Part shown: positions 34,427 through 43,552 of the stretch, one piece after another
How positions within the stretch are numbered: position 1 is the stretch's first letter
How the letters are laid out: each line of letters starts with the position of its first letter
The notes under the pieces: generated by a model
The model's input: only the letters and a program-made list of their open reading frames with translations
Databases searched by the model: none
Told to the model about the DNA's origin: nothing
Translations under genes and position numbers: made by a program
NCBI RefSeq assembly: GCF_019754935.1
Contig: NZ_JAGSOA010000003.1
Location: forward strand, 423,482-487,481
Source of the DNA: Corynebacterium parakroppenstedtii
GTDB lineage: Bacteria; Actinomycetota; Actinomycetes; Mycobacteriales; Mycobacteriaceae
DNA: 64,000 bases
Direction: 5' to 3'

Positions 34427-35032
34427 ATGGCTGTGTACGAACTTCCTGATCTCCCCTACGATTACGACGCTCTCGAGCCTCACATCTCTGGCGAGATTAT
34501 GCAGCTTCACCACGACAAGCACCATGCAACCTACGTTGCTGGCGCAAACACTGCGCTGGAGAAGCTAGAGAAGGCCCGCGAAGAAGGGGCAGACGCCAAC
34601 GAGATTCGCGCACTCTCCAAGAACCTTGCCTTCAACCTTGGTGGTCACACCAACCACTCCATCTTCTGGAAGAACCTTTCCCCGAACGGTGGCGGCGAGC
34701 CGACCGGTGAGCTGGCCGAGGCTATCAACCGCGACTTCGGCTCCTTCGAGAAGTTCAAGGATCACTTCTCCGCTGCTGCTACTGGCCTTCAGGGATCCGG
34801 CTGGGCCGTTCTCGGATACGACCACATCGCTGGTCGCCTCATTATCGAGCAGCTGACCGACCAGCAGGGCAACGTTTCCGTTGACTTCACCCCACTACTG
34901 ATGCTGGACATGTGGGAGCACGCCTTCTACCTCCAGTACAAGAACGTGAAGGCTGATTACGTCAAGGCCGTATGGAACGTCTTCAACTGGGCGGATGTGG
35001 CAGAGCGCTACGCACGGGCCAAGTCAAAGTAA
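34427..35032 (+). CDS. sodA: Superoxide dismutase, Mn/Fe family
   Basis: 201 residues, full length. The four metal ligands are His28 (QLHHDKHH), His77 (HTNHSIFW), Asp161 and His165 (LDMWEHAFY). It converts superoxide to oxygen and hydrogen peroxide in the cytoplasm; no signal peptide is present. Codon use is strongly biased to preferred codons, as in a highly expressed gene. It has its own promoter region and a strong terminator, so is probably monocistronic. Metal preference cannot be settled by eye. Confidence 0.96.
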   Translation: MAVYELPDLPYDYDALEPHISGEIMQLHHDKHHATYVAGANTALEKLEKAREEGADANEIRALSKNLAFNLGGHTNHSIFWKNLSPNGGGEPTGELAEAINRDFGSFEKFKDHFSAAATGLQGSGWAVLGYDHIAGRLIIEQLTDQQGNVSVDFTPLLMLDMWEHAFYLQYKNVKADYVKAVWNVFNWADVAERYARAKSK

Positions 35033-35103
35033 TGCCCTATGGCCACTTTCTGGTCACACGCGTGGCCACGATAGATAGGCGGCCACGGTAAGAAGCGTTA
35101 GAG

Positions 35104-35133
35104 GAAGAGGCACCTGCGGGTGCCTCTTCTTTT
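35104..35133 (+). terminator. Terminator of sodA
   Basis: GAAGAGGCACC (35104-35114) pairs perfectly with GGTGCCTCTTC (35119-35129) around a TGCG loop, followed by TTTT. It lies 71 bases after the sodA stop and is a classic Rho-independent terminator. Confidence 0.9.
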
Positions 35134-35212
35134 CATACGCGGCTTGCCATACGTGGCCCACATAACCACGCACACAGCGGGACTTACAATAGGTCTATCA
35201 AGCAAAAGGGAT

Positions 35213-35230
35213 ATCTACCGTCAGGTAGAT
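35213..35230. promoter_or_regulatory. Inverted repeat upstream of the YnfM-like transporter
   Basis: ATCTACC-GTCA-GGTAGAT is a perfect 7 bp inverted repeat with a 4-base loop, 49 bases before the ATG of the transporter gene. It could be an operator or a hairpin in the leader. Confidence 0.4.
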
Positions 35231-35279
35231 CCAACGTCAGGCACATCTAGCGTCGAGCCGGGAAATCAGGTGTCACACT

Positions 35280-36515
35280 ATGGCCACTCAGGGCTTACCT
35301 GACGGGTACACGCCACAATCCCCCATGTACCGCAAAGTCATCTTGGCGATGGTGGGCGCTGGGTTGGCATCATTCAATGCCCTCTACTGCACACAGGCTC
35401 TCCTCCCCGTGCTGTCCGAGGACCTCCATGTCACGCCGGCAACGGCATCACTAACCGTCTCCGCGACGACGGGGATGCTCGCGCTGTCCATCATTCCAGC
35501 GTCGGTCATTTCAGAGCGCTTCGGACGCAAACGAGTCATCATGCTCAGTGCCCTATCCGCTACCTTGCTGGGTCTCCTTCTCCCCTTCTCGACGTCGGTC
35601 GGCATGCTGATTACCTTGCGTGGACTGCAAGGCATCGCTGTTGCGGGGGTTCCAGCGACGGCGATGGCGTATCTTTCGGAGGAGATTCACCCGAAACACG
35701 TTCCTCACGTGATGGGGTTATACGTTGCGGGGACGTCGGTGGGTGGGCTGTCCGGCCGCGTCATTCCCGCTGGCGTCCTGGAGTTCGCATCGTGGCGATG
35801 GGCGCTCGCGGCTACCGTGGCGGTAGCCATTATCTTTGCCTTTATCACGTCATGGGCGCTTCCCGATCAACAGCGTTTCCAGCCTAAGCGTTTGACGTTT
35901 CAATCGGAGTTCAGCGCCATTGCCCAGCACGTGAAAAACCCGCGCTTGAGTGCGCTGTTCACCCTTGCTTTCCTTTTCATGGGTGCCTTCGTGTCGCTAT
36001 ATGACTATGTTGGCTACCGTTTGACAGGACACTTTGGTCTCAGCGAGGGCGTCGCCGGCGCTATCTTCTTCCTCTATCTCTCCGGAACGTGGAGTGCGAC
36101 GCAGGCCGGGACGATGGTCCAGAAGTTCGGGCGGGCGCGTGTCCTTGTCGGGTCGATTGTCGGCATGATGATCGGCATGGCTGTACTGTTTTCCCCCGAG
36201 CTCATCAGTAGCATCCTGGGAATTTTACTATTCACGGCGTGTTTCTTCGCGGCCCATTCCGTGGCGTCGGGGTGGGTCGGAGTGGTTGCTACGACCAACC
36301 GGGCGGAAGCGTCGTCGATGTATTTGTTCTGCTACTACATGGGGTCATCAATCGTAGGCTGGCTCTCCGGCCATGTTCTCCACTCGTGGGAGTGGGGTGG
36401 GCTCGTCGTGTGGCTGCTTGCCGGGCTGGCCATAGCAACAGTGATTGCGTTGTTCATCGCGCGCACCACCCCATCGACCCGAGCGACACCGTCACCGGCA
36501 GGCGACTCCCGTTGA
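35280..36515 (+). CDS. MFS transporter, YnfM-like
   Basis: 411 residues with 12 membrane segments. It resembles E. coli YnfM along its length: AGLASFNALYCTQALLPVLS, ISERFGRKRV, GVPATAMAYLSEEIHP, GLYVAGTSVGGLSGR, FFAAHSVASGWVG and SSMYLFCYYMGSS are close matches. YnfM-type proteins are proton-driven exporters; the substrate is unknown (an arabinose or drug efflux role has been suggested for the group). ATG 35280 is the only sensible start. The 3' end overlaps the convergent msrA gene by 24 bases. Confidence 0.85.
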   Translation: MATQGLPDGYTPQSPMYRKVILAMVGAGLASFNALYCTQALLPVLSEDLHVTPATASLTVSATTGMLALSIIPASVISERFGRKRVIMLSALSATLLGLLLPFSTSVGMLITLRGLQGIAVAGVPATAMAYLSEEIHPKHVPHVMGLYVAGTSVGGLSGRVIPAGVLEFASWRWALAATVAVAIIFAFITSWALPDQQRFQPKRLTFQSEFSAIAQHVKNPRLSALFTLAFLFMGAFVSLYDYVGYRLTGHFGLSEGVAGAIFFLYLSGTWSATQAGTMVQKFGRARVLVGSIVGMMIGMAVLFSPELISSILGILLFTACFFAAHSVASGWVGVVATTNRAEASSMYLFCYYMGSSIVGWLSGHVLHSWEWGGLVVWLLAGLAIATVIALFIARTTPSTRATPSPAGDSR

Positions 36516-37154
36516 GTGAACCGGGCAGTAGCCATTGGGGTTTTTATCCAGGTACTGCTGGTGCTCATCTTCCGCGAGGTACATCGTTTTCGTCGGTGTG
36601 TCGCTCAGTAAAGAAATGTCGGTGGTGATGTCCCCATAGCCGGCGTCGGCCAGTGAGCGAGAGAAGGACTCCGCTATCTCACGGGCTTTCTGCACTTCGT
36701 CCTCGGTCTGTGCGTAAATCACGGAACGATACTGGGTGCCCACATCGTTCCCCTGGCGAAAGCCCTGCGTCGGGTCGTGTGCCTCGAAAAATGTGCGGAT
36801 GAGATCCTCGAAGGACACTGTGTGGGGGTCATAGATGATGCGGACGGTTTCGGCATGGCCGGTCCGACCTGTGCATACTTCCCGGTACGTGGGGTTCGGT
36901 GTATACCCACCGGCATAACCGACCGCTGTGCTTTCTACGCCATCGATCGCCCAGAAGAGTTTTTCGGCTCCCCAAAAGCATCCGAGCCCCACGACGACGC
37001 TGCGCTGCCCGTCTTTCCACGGTCCGTCGATGGGTGTTCCCAGAACTGTGTGCGGTGCGGGGTGTGGCAGGATAGGTTCATCACGCCCGGGGAGCGCATC
37101 TTCCCTGCTCACGATGCTTGTTGGTGTGGGTTGAGTGCCAAAAAGAAATCCCAT
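36492..37154 (-). CDS. msrA: Peptide methionine sulfoxide reductase A
   Basis: 220 residues from ATG 37154. Catalytic Cys59 lies in GLGCFWGAEKLF; YAGGYTPNPTYREVCTGRTGHAE and HDPTQGFRQGNDVGTQYRS are family hallmarks; recycling cysteines are Cys210 (NGYCPVH) and Cys219 near the end. It reduces methionine-S-sulfoxide in oxidised proteins. Start at MGFLFGTQPTPTSIVSRE is chosen by family resemblance; the frame is open 38 codons further upstream but that sequence is not family-like. It joins sodA as an oxidative-stress gene. The last 24 bases overlap the convergent transporter gene. Confidence 0.92.
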   Translation of the reverse strand: MGFLFGTQPTPTSIVSREDALPGRDEPILPHPAPHTVLGTPIDGPWKDGQRSVVVGLGCFWGAEKLFWAIDGVESTAVGYAGGYTPNPTYREVCTGRTGHAETVRIIYDPHTVSFEDLIRTFFEAHDPTQGFRQGNDVGTQYRSVIYAQTEDEVQKAREIAESFSRSLADAGYGDITTDISLLSDTPTKTMYLAEDEHQQYLDKNPNGYCPVHSTGVACR

Positions 37155-37269
37155 GAGCACAGGGTAGACCGAAGTAAGGGTGTTCGAAAGGCGCGGAGCA
37201 TGATTATCTGCACATTTTCGATGCCCATTTTCCCGTTTGTCCTCGGTGTGGAATAGCGTAGAAATCACT

Positions 37270-40269
37270 ATGAGTTCCCGCGATGAATCTCTCCCCGTCT
37301 CCCCTGATGGTTCGGCTCGGTCTTCTCACTCCGCCGACGACAATTCCGCTGGGCAGACCAGCCCCGGCCGGTCTCACGGGCCTGCTTCCGGCCGGCCGCG
37401 CGAGTCATCGTCCTCGAAGACATCAGCGAAGTCATGGCACCGGCGCGCGTCCCGCCCCGTGAGCTTGTGGCTCGCTGCCATCATCGTCCTCGCCCTGGCG
37501 CACCCGTTTGTGCCGAATAACCGCTGGATGATGGTCCATTTCTTCACCCTCGGTGCGCTGATGAACTCGATCATGGTGTGGTCGCAGCACTTCACCGAAA
37601 AGTTCCTCCACCAGCGGCTCCCCGACTCCTCCCGGCCGAGGCAGGTGGCTTTAATTTATGCCCTCAACGTGGGCGTTATTCTCTGCGTCATCGGGCAGGC
37701 ATTTAACGACGCCGCACGCGGCGCGCAGGAGTGGGCGTGGATCGTCGTCACTGTGGGAGCTGTCATCGTTGGTGTGGCCGTGGCGATCCACGCGATCTCC
37801 CTCATTTCGCAATGGGTGAAGGCACGTCGCGGTGCCGCAAAATCTGGCTCTGAACTGGGTGATTACGCGGCGATCGTCATGTTCTACATTGCAGCGTCGT
37901 TAATCTTGCCCATCGGCGCGGGCTTGGGAGCGACCCTGGCCCATCCTCTTCCGGGGACGTGGCATGACCGGCTGATTGTGATGCACATGGCGGTCAATGT
38001 GCTCGGCTTCGTCGGCCTGACCGCGGCGGGCACGCTGACCATTCTTTTCCCAGCTATTTGGCGTGCCCGCGTATCGTCATTCCGCCCAGTTCCGACGCTC
38101 GCCGCGATGCTGGCCGGCATCCTGGTCCTGAGCATCGGCACGATTTCCGGACGCTTCGAGCTCGTCGGTATCGGCATGGTGATTTACGGGGCGGGCTGGA
38201 TCCTGTGCGCCCGCCCGTGGGCGGGCATCGTCCGGAATTCCCGGCGCGTCTCCCACGAGCCTCCCGCCATTTTTGCGCGCTCCTCGGTGGTGTTCGCTGT
38301 TGTCTGGGTGATTGGCACGATGCTGGTCGCGGGGATCAGCCAGATTGTGAACCCGGACGAGATTATTTCAACGCCGACGGTTCCTCTGGTGGTTGGTTTC
38401 GGCGCGCAGTTGCTCATTGGTGTGATGTGTTACCTGCTTCCCTCGACAATGGGCGGTGGCGGTAAGGCTGTGTCACAGGGGCTTGCGACTCTAGATTTCA
38501 TGGGACCTGCGCGGACGACAATGGTGAACGTCGGCTTGATCCTGTGGGTTCTCCCCGTGGGCGGGTGGCTTCACATTGTGGGATCATTTGCTGCGGGTAT
38601 TGGTTTAGCGCTGTTTGTTCCGCTGGCTGCTGTGTCGGCTAAAAACCAGGTTAGGACGATTCGAGCGCAAGCTGCGGCGCGTCGGAAAAAGGCTGATAAA
38701 TCGGCAATGTCGTCTGCTTCGTCTGCTTCATCAGCTTCGTCTACCGACTCTGCACGCACTGCCGGCGCTCCCGGCGCTCCCGGCGCCGACGACGCTACTG
38801 GCGTTAGCACGAGCAGCACGGCCTCCACCCACACGTCCACCCGCGCAATTCCTCCGAACCCACCTCATTCACGATCACCACTAGCACAGGTTGCGGCCAC
38901 CATGTCTGCGATTGCTCTCATCGCGTGCGCGACTCTCGCCATAACCGGTAGCGGCAATGGTTCGTCAGACAATTCCGGGGGCTCCACTGTCGCAGCAACC
39001 GGGCATACGACGTCGGTCACCGTGACGGCCAAAGGCATGTCTTTTAGCCCGAATTCTATCGACGTTCCGGCTGGTGATCGCCTGAAAGTGACGTTGAAGA
39101 ACGACGGCGACCAAGTCCATGACCTCAAGCTGGCCGATGGCAGCGAAACGGGGAAAGTGGACCCCGGAGAGAGCAAAACGTTCACGTCGGGCGTGATTAC
39201 GAAGAAGACCAAAGGTTGGTGCACCATCCCCGGCCACCAAATGCGCGGTATGGAACTGACCGTGAATACCAAGGGCGGCTCAAGCGGTTCCGCCGGAGCG
39301 AACTCCACCGATAGCGATTCCAATGCCGATACCGCGTCGGATAAGGATGATGTTCATGCCGGCGGGCACTCTATGGCATCGACAAATACGGATAGTCCGC
39401 TGAAACAAGAGGTGATCCGTGATCCATCAGTGGGGCCTGCGCCCGAGGGGACCACACACAATATTGATTTAACGGTCTCGCAGGTTAATCGGACAATCCG
39501 AGAGGACGGCACGAAGCGTGCGTCGTGGACATTCAATGGTGCGCCCATGGGGCCGGTGCTGCGTGGTCACGTCGGCGATGAGTTCGTCGTCCACCTCAAG
39601 AATGATGGTTCAATTAGCCACTCAATTGATTTCCACGCGGGCATGGTGAGCCCTGACGAACCCATGCGGTCCATCAAACCCGGTGAATCGCTGGAGTACC
39701 GGTTCCGCGCAGAACACGCCGGGGTCTGGTTGTATCACTGCGGTACGGCCCCGATCAGTATGCATATTGCTGCCGGCATGTTCGGTGCTGTGATTATTGA
39801 TCCGCCGGACTTGGACCCTGTGGATCATGAATACATCATGGTTCAGTCGGAGTTGTATGGCCTGGGTAAGGACAAAGACAATCCGGTTGATTCCGCGTTG
39901 CTCCGCAGCGAACAGCCCAGCAAGGTGGTGTTTAACGGCCTGGAGAATCAGTACGTCCAAAAGCCTCTCGAGCTCAAGCACGGTGAGCGCGCACGGTTCT
40001 GGCTGCTCAATGCGGGCCCGAATATTTCCGAGTCCTTCCACATTGTGGGAACGCAGTTTGATACCAGTTACAAGGAGGGCTCGTACACTCTCCGACATGG
40101 GCGTGACGCCTTCGGTGTCGACGATGGCGGTTCTCAGGCGCTTGACCTTTTGGCCGCTCAGGGCGGTTTTGTGGAAGCCGACTTCCCCGAGGCCGGTACC
40201 TACACGATGGTTAATCACCAGTTTGCCGACGCTGAACGCGGCGCGATGGGCAAGATCAAGGTCAGTTAA
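37270..40269 (+). CDS. nirK: Copper nitrite reductase fused to a polytopic membrane domain and an extra cupredoxin
   Basis: 999 residues. Order: polar N-terminus, about eleven membrane segments (60-470) with several His (MVHFFTLGALMN, WSQHF, VMHMAVNV), an Ala/Ser/Thr linker, one more membrane segment (about 540-560), a blue-copper cupredoxin (about 580-670; ligands His617, Cys651, His656, Met661), then an AniA/NirK-type module (about 730-999). The NirK type-1 ligands are His784, Cys824, His832 and Met837; type-2 ligands His789, His823 and His983; catalytic Asp787 and His924 are kept. It should reduce nitrite to nitric oxide outside the membrane, with electrons perhaps passing via the membrane domain and cupredoxin. 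Start ATG 37270 (MSSRDESLPV). The stop overlaps the convergent nuclease gene by 8 bases. Confidence 0.88.
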   Translation: MSSRDESLPVSPDGSARSSHSADDNSAGQTSPGRSHGPASGRPRESSSSKTSAKSWHRRASRPVSLWLAAIIVLALAHPFVPNNRWMMVHFFTLGALMNSIMVWSQHFTEKFLHQRLPDSSRPRQVALIYALNVGVILCVIGQAFNDAARGAQEWAWIVVTVGAVIVGVAVAIHAISLISQWVKARRGAAKSGSELGDYAAIVMFYIAASLILPIGAGLGATLAHPLPGTWHDRLIVMHMAVNVLGFVGLTAAGTLTILFPAIWRARVSSFRPVPTLAAMLAGILVLSIGTISGRFELVGIGMVIYGAGWILCARPWAGIVRNSRRVSHEPPAIFARSSVVFAVVWVIGTMLVAGISQIVNPDEIISTPTVPLVVGFGAQLLIGVMCYLLPSTMGGGGKAVSQGLATLDFMGPARTTMVNVGLILWVLPVGGWLHIVGSFAAGIGLALFVPLAAVSAKNQVRTIRAQAAARRKKADKSAMSSASSASSASSTDSARTAGAPGAPGADDATGVSTSSTASTHTSTRAIPPNPPHSRSPLAQVAATMSAIALIACATLAITGSGNGSSDNSGGSTVAATGHTTSVTVTAKGMSFSPNSIDVPAGDRLKVTLKNDGDQVHDLKLADGSETGKVDPGESKTFTSGVITKKTKGWCTIPGHQMRGMELTVNTKGGSSGSAGANSTDSDSNADTASDKDDVHAGGHSMASTNTDSPLKQEVIRDPSVGPAPEGTTHNIDLTVSQVNRTIREDGTKRASWTFNGAPMGPVLRGHVGDEFVVHLKNDGSISHSIDFHAGMVSPDEPMRSIKPGESLEYRFRAEHAGVWLYHCGTAPISMHIAAGMFGAVIIDPPDLDPVDHEYIMVQSELYGLGKDKDNPVDSALLRSEQPSKVVFNGLENQYVQKPLELKHGERARFWLLNAGPNISESFHIVGTQFDTSYKEGSYTLRHGRDAFGVDDGGSQALDLLAAQGGFVEADFPEAGTYTMVNHQFADAERGAMGKIKVS

Positions 40270-42226
40270 CCGTAGCGCGTGCGGTGGGCATGGTGTGCAC
40301 ACCTGGCGCGCCTGCCGTGAGCCAGTTCCTGACTACGGCGGTCGCGCGGCAGTCATCCCTGTTGTAGCGAAGGAGTAGAGCACGGGCGTCGTGTTCACCC
40401 GTCACTCCCGTGGGGATTGGAGCTAATGGGTCGACCCCTTTTGCCTGCATAAACACCGATAATGATGCTTCCCCGTCCATGTCGGCGTCTTCCCAGTGAA
40501 AACCGGCCAGTGGTGCGACAGTTTTCAAACCCAATCCTGCTGGCCCCACGAGTTCGCTTTTGACGGCTGCATACACGTCAACCCATTCTGGCGAACGGAT
40601 GAACTGATTGACTTCCGCGACGGGAGGGACAGTGACCGTTGTTGCAGACGCTGGTGCCGGGGCTTCGGAGGTGGCAGTGCTGAAGGTGAGCCCGCCAAAG
40701 CGCTGGGCGGACCGCTTGAGCCACATATTCTCCCCCTGTGCCCCGTAGCAGTAGGCAGCGAAGCTCTGACCCCGGGCGTGTGCGCGGTCTCGTTGGTCCA
40801 TCAGCCACGCCCAAAACATGGCGAAATTTCGTGCTTCGGCATCGGAGTTCAGCTGTTGCCACGTCACAAAGGGCCGGTAGGTGGATCCGTCCCAGGTTCC
40901 CCACAAGTAGCATCCGCGCTCTAGGTACGCTTCCATGTCCACATCGATTTCGACGTCTGCCCTGCGAACAACCTCGGCATCGCCGCGTGCAAGGTCAGTC
41001 CGTACTCCATTCTCGGGCGCCGTGTTTTCATCCGCCGTGTTTTCACGCAGCTTATTCCGACGTTGCCTCACCTTGTCCGGGCGATGAACCGCTGTCCACC
41101 CTTGCGTGTACGCATATGCCATGGTGCTGGCGTCGCCACAGTCAGCGTCGGCAAGCTGATGAACAGTGGATATTCCAGCAAGCCGATATTTGTCCGCCCG
41201 CGCCCCGTGAAGAACGAGGCTGATATCGTCCATCTGCTTCAGCTCTGCGTGGCAATCGCTCTCAAAGCGGCAGGTGCTGCACGCCTTAATTTTTCGCGGC
41301 TGCGTAGAGATAGGCACTCGAACGGCATCAACAAAGCCGTCAGTCATCGTGCCGACGGGCCACACCGCGACATCATGAGCCCCCTGCCCCACAATCCCGA
41401 TCAGGTCGGACGACAACCCGACATCGCGAAGAGCATAATGCGCCGCGACCAGCGGATGAATGTCTCCCGAATGCGTCTTGGCCCGCCCCGATCGCCACAG
41501 AGGAGCCGATGTGCCCAACCTCGGTAAGGAGACCGACATAATGCGCCGCGTGGGGTCCGGCACGATGCCTTGGTGCGTACTCACAGTGACCGGCATGTAG
41601 CGGGCCTCATGCGGGAGCGCCGACGAATCCACCCGAACCAGCAGGTCAGGCGCGGTACGGATAATGATGTCATCCGTGGGTTTCAGCGCTGGATCAGTGG
41701 GGTCAGCCAACCACCATGGGTTCGCCACGTCCACACCGGGGCGCGCACTCTGCAACTCTGCCATGGATATCCGCGCCGTGAGCCGCGGGTTGATAATCAC
41801 TCGTATGCCCTCAGCCAGGGCCTCCAGGGTGGCGCACTCCTGGGCATCCCACATCTCCTCACGATCCTGGGGTGTGGGTTGCGCCCCCGCATGATCGCGG
41901 TCCGCCTGAGTCTCGGCTGCCGTCGTCCATCCGGCATCGGCCGTCGATCCAGCTTCCTGTACACAATCAGCGATCGTCATTGTGAGTGATTTTTTATTGC
42001 CGACGCCGGGCACGGTGGCTCCGTCGTCGCTCAGCTGCCCGAATACCAGCGTGCGTTCGAGTTCCGACCGGGCCTGACGTGCCCGAGTTGCCTCGCGTGG
42101 TGGGCGAGGGTGGCCTTCACGATCGAAGGTGCGGCGTTGGCGAATGCGATACCGACATCCCGATAGCTCTGTAGCCTCTACGGGGGTATCCGCGGGATGG
42201 GGTCTCGGTGCAGTCATTAGGTTCAT
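40262..42226 (-). CDS. TM0106-family RecB-like nuclease
   Basis: 654 residues. The middle holds a RecB-type nuclease region with PDLLVRVDSS and the cysteine cluster ACSTCRFESDCHAEL, which in related nucleases binds an iron-sulfur cluster. The C-terminal part resembles an RNase H-like 3'-5' exonuclease domain: VEIDVDMEAYLERGCYLWGTW, GFHWEDADMDGEAS and RYNRDDCRATAVVRNWL. Proteins of this build are annotated TM0106-family RecB-like putative nucleases and are thought to act in DNA repair. A low-complexity Ala/Thr insertion lies near residues 110-130. ATG 42217 is an alternative start three codons in. It stands alone, convergent with nirK. Confidence 0.8.
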   Translation of the reverse strand: MNLMTAPRPHPADTPVEATELSGCRYRIRQRRTFDREGHPRPPREATRARQARSELERTLVFGQLSDDGATVPGVGNKKSLTMTIADCVQEAGSTADAGWTTAAETQADRDHAGAQPTPQDREEMWDAQECATLEALAEGIRVIINPRLTARISMAELQSARPGVDVANPWWLADPTDPALKPTDDIIIRTAPDLLVRVDSSALPHEARYMPVTVSTHQGIVPDPTRRIMSVSLPRLGTSAPLWRSGRAKTHSGDIHPLVAAHYALRDVGLSSDLIGIVGQGAHDVAVWPVGTMTDGFVDAVRVPISTQPRKIKACSTCRFESDCHAELKQMDDISLVLHGARADKYRLAGISTVHQLADADCGDASTMAYAYTQGWTAVHRPDKVRQRRNKLRENTADENTAPENGVRTDLARGDAEVVRRADVEIDVDMEAYLERGCYLWGTWDGSTYRPFVTWQQLNSDAEARNFAMFWAWLMDQRDRAHARGQSFAAYCYGAQGENMWLKRSAQRFGGLTFSTATSEAPAPASATTVTVPPVAEVNQFIRSPEWVDVYAAVKSELVGPAGLGLKTVAPLAGFHWEDADMDGEASLSVFMQAKGVDPLAPIPTGVTGEHDARALLLRYNRDDCRATAVVRNWLTAGAPGVHTMPTARATVN

Positions 42227-42423
42227 TATTTCAGGCGGGCTCGCGCAAAATCTGGTGAGGGCACCACAATTAACGCTCTATGGCAGGATAACCGTTAGAG
42301 TAGAAGACGATAGAGGTAGTTAAAATTTACGTGAACTACTGAGCATTCCAACACGGTAGCGCAGAGCAAGTGCCGGTCGGTTACGCGCCAGCGCATTAGC
42401 TCTGAACTCAACAAGGATGGATC

Positions 42424-43050
42424 ATGGGATTACTAAAGCGAGCACGTCAAAAACGTCGCGACCGTAAATTAGCTGAAAAGATCGCGAAGCGTCAGGCGAA
42501 GTCCCGCGCTAAGGATGAAAAGAAGCTCAACGCGAAAAAAGAGAAATATCTGAACAAGACCGCCAAAAAGGTCATGAAGCAGGATGCGAAGGACCGCAAG
42601 GACCAACGCAAGCACGAAAAGGACCTTGCTCAGGCCGCTGTGCAGCAAATTCGTGAGCGGAGTTTCTCGCCCGCTAAGGCTGCAAAGTGGGCTGGTGCGC
42701 TTCGCGTGGCGGCTCCGGTAGTTATCCCCCTGATCTACAGAGCAGTCAATGGAATTGAAGGCCGAAGCGTAGCCAACAAAGCCAAGAAACTGGGGCTGTC
42801 TGCTCAGGACTTGTCTCGATTCCGTGGCGATGGTGCTCCGCTGAAAGCTCGTGTAGAGAATGTGCGAGTTCAGGCGAAGGACGCCCCGTCTGGTTTCGCC
42901 AGGGATGTCAATAAGCGGCTCGATCTTTTGCTCAATAACATTGAGAGCGCAGAGAAGATGCCGAAGCAGCAGCGTAACCGCGCGCTATCGAAGGCATCAG
43001 CTGAGCTGGATGCCATGCAATCGGAGATCCACCACAAGATTGCGCATTAA
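42424..43050 (+). CDS. Basic corynebacterial protein, DUF6474-like
   Basis: 208 residues. The first ~70 are extremely Lys/Arg-rich and probably coiled-coil (KRARQKRRDRKLAEKIAKRQ). A short hydrophobic stretch (ALRVAAPVVIPLIYRAV, about 97-113) follows, then a helical C-terminal half. ATG 42424 has AAGGATGG upstream. The pattern matches a family found in corynebacteria (DUF6474, from memory) of unknown function. A good terminator follows the gene. Confidence 0.8.
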   Translation: MGLLKRARQKRRDRKLAEKIAKRQAKSRAKDEKKLNAKKEKYLNKTAKKVMKQDAKDRKDQRKHEKDLAQAAVQQIRERSFSPAKAAKWAGALRVAAPVVIPLIYRAVNGIEGRSVANKAKKLGLSAQDLSRFRGDGAPLKARVENVRVQAKDAPSGFARDVNKRLDLLLNNIESAEKMPKQQRNRALSKASAELDAMQSEIHHKIAH

Positions 43051-43552
43051 TACCCATCGCATTCCTACCTCCGCAGGGCTCTCCGTCCTGTGGAGGTTTT
43101 CTTTGTGGGCAGAATATCGGCCGGCACGGTGGGTCTACTTTTCTAATACAACCTCTTTGCCTTCCTTATGTTTTGCTGGCAGTTGGATCGGGATTATGCC
43201 CACCAGATCAAAGCACCCTGTGTAAACGCGTAGTAAAAACTGATTCACAGTGGTTAGAAATCGTCTCAGGAATATCTGTTGGCACGCCATTAATAGTGTT
43301 CAGGACTGCCTGAGCGCTTTAAAAGAAGCTTTCCAATAAATAGAGAAATTAATGGTGCGCACGAGTAGACTTTCGCCGAATATATACGCATAATGGTGTA
43401 GCATATGGTGTTATCGACATATGGTTGCGACCATTCGATGTCATCGCGTCGTACGCTGCCGCGTGACAGTGCTCAATCATGGCGCGTGATCGTAGGGTTC
43501 ATCGTGGCTAGATTCCCTCACCATAAGAAAACATTGATATAAGGAGATAACA
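43051..43552. promoter_or_regulatory. Gap upstream of lsr2: terminator plus duplicated CATATGGT
   Basis: The first 50 bases hold the terminator of the preceding gene. The rest is AT-rich with no gene. CATATGGT occurs twice, at 43402-43409 and 43418-43425 (16-base period), with a related AATGGT just before at 43392-43397. These lie 128-160 bases before lsr2 and could be regulator sites. A TATAAGGAGATA segment directly before the ATG provides the lsr2 ribosome site. Confidence 0.45.
43067..43100 (+). terminator. Terminator after the DUF6474-like gene
   Basis: ACCTCCGCAGG (43067-43077) pairs with CCTGTGGAGGT (43087-43097) with one G-T type position and a 9-base loop, followed by TTT. It lies 16 bases after the stop codon. 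Confidence 0.85.

Noticed and set aside
37270..40269. Simple laccase-type multicopper oxidase
   Set aside because: The spacing YHCGTAPISMHIAAGM, type-2 His ligands and the Asp787/His924 pair match NirK/AniA rather than the laccase trinuclear site.
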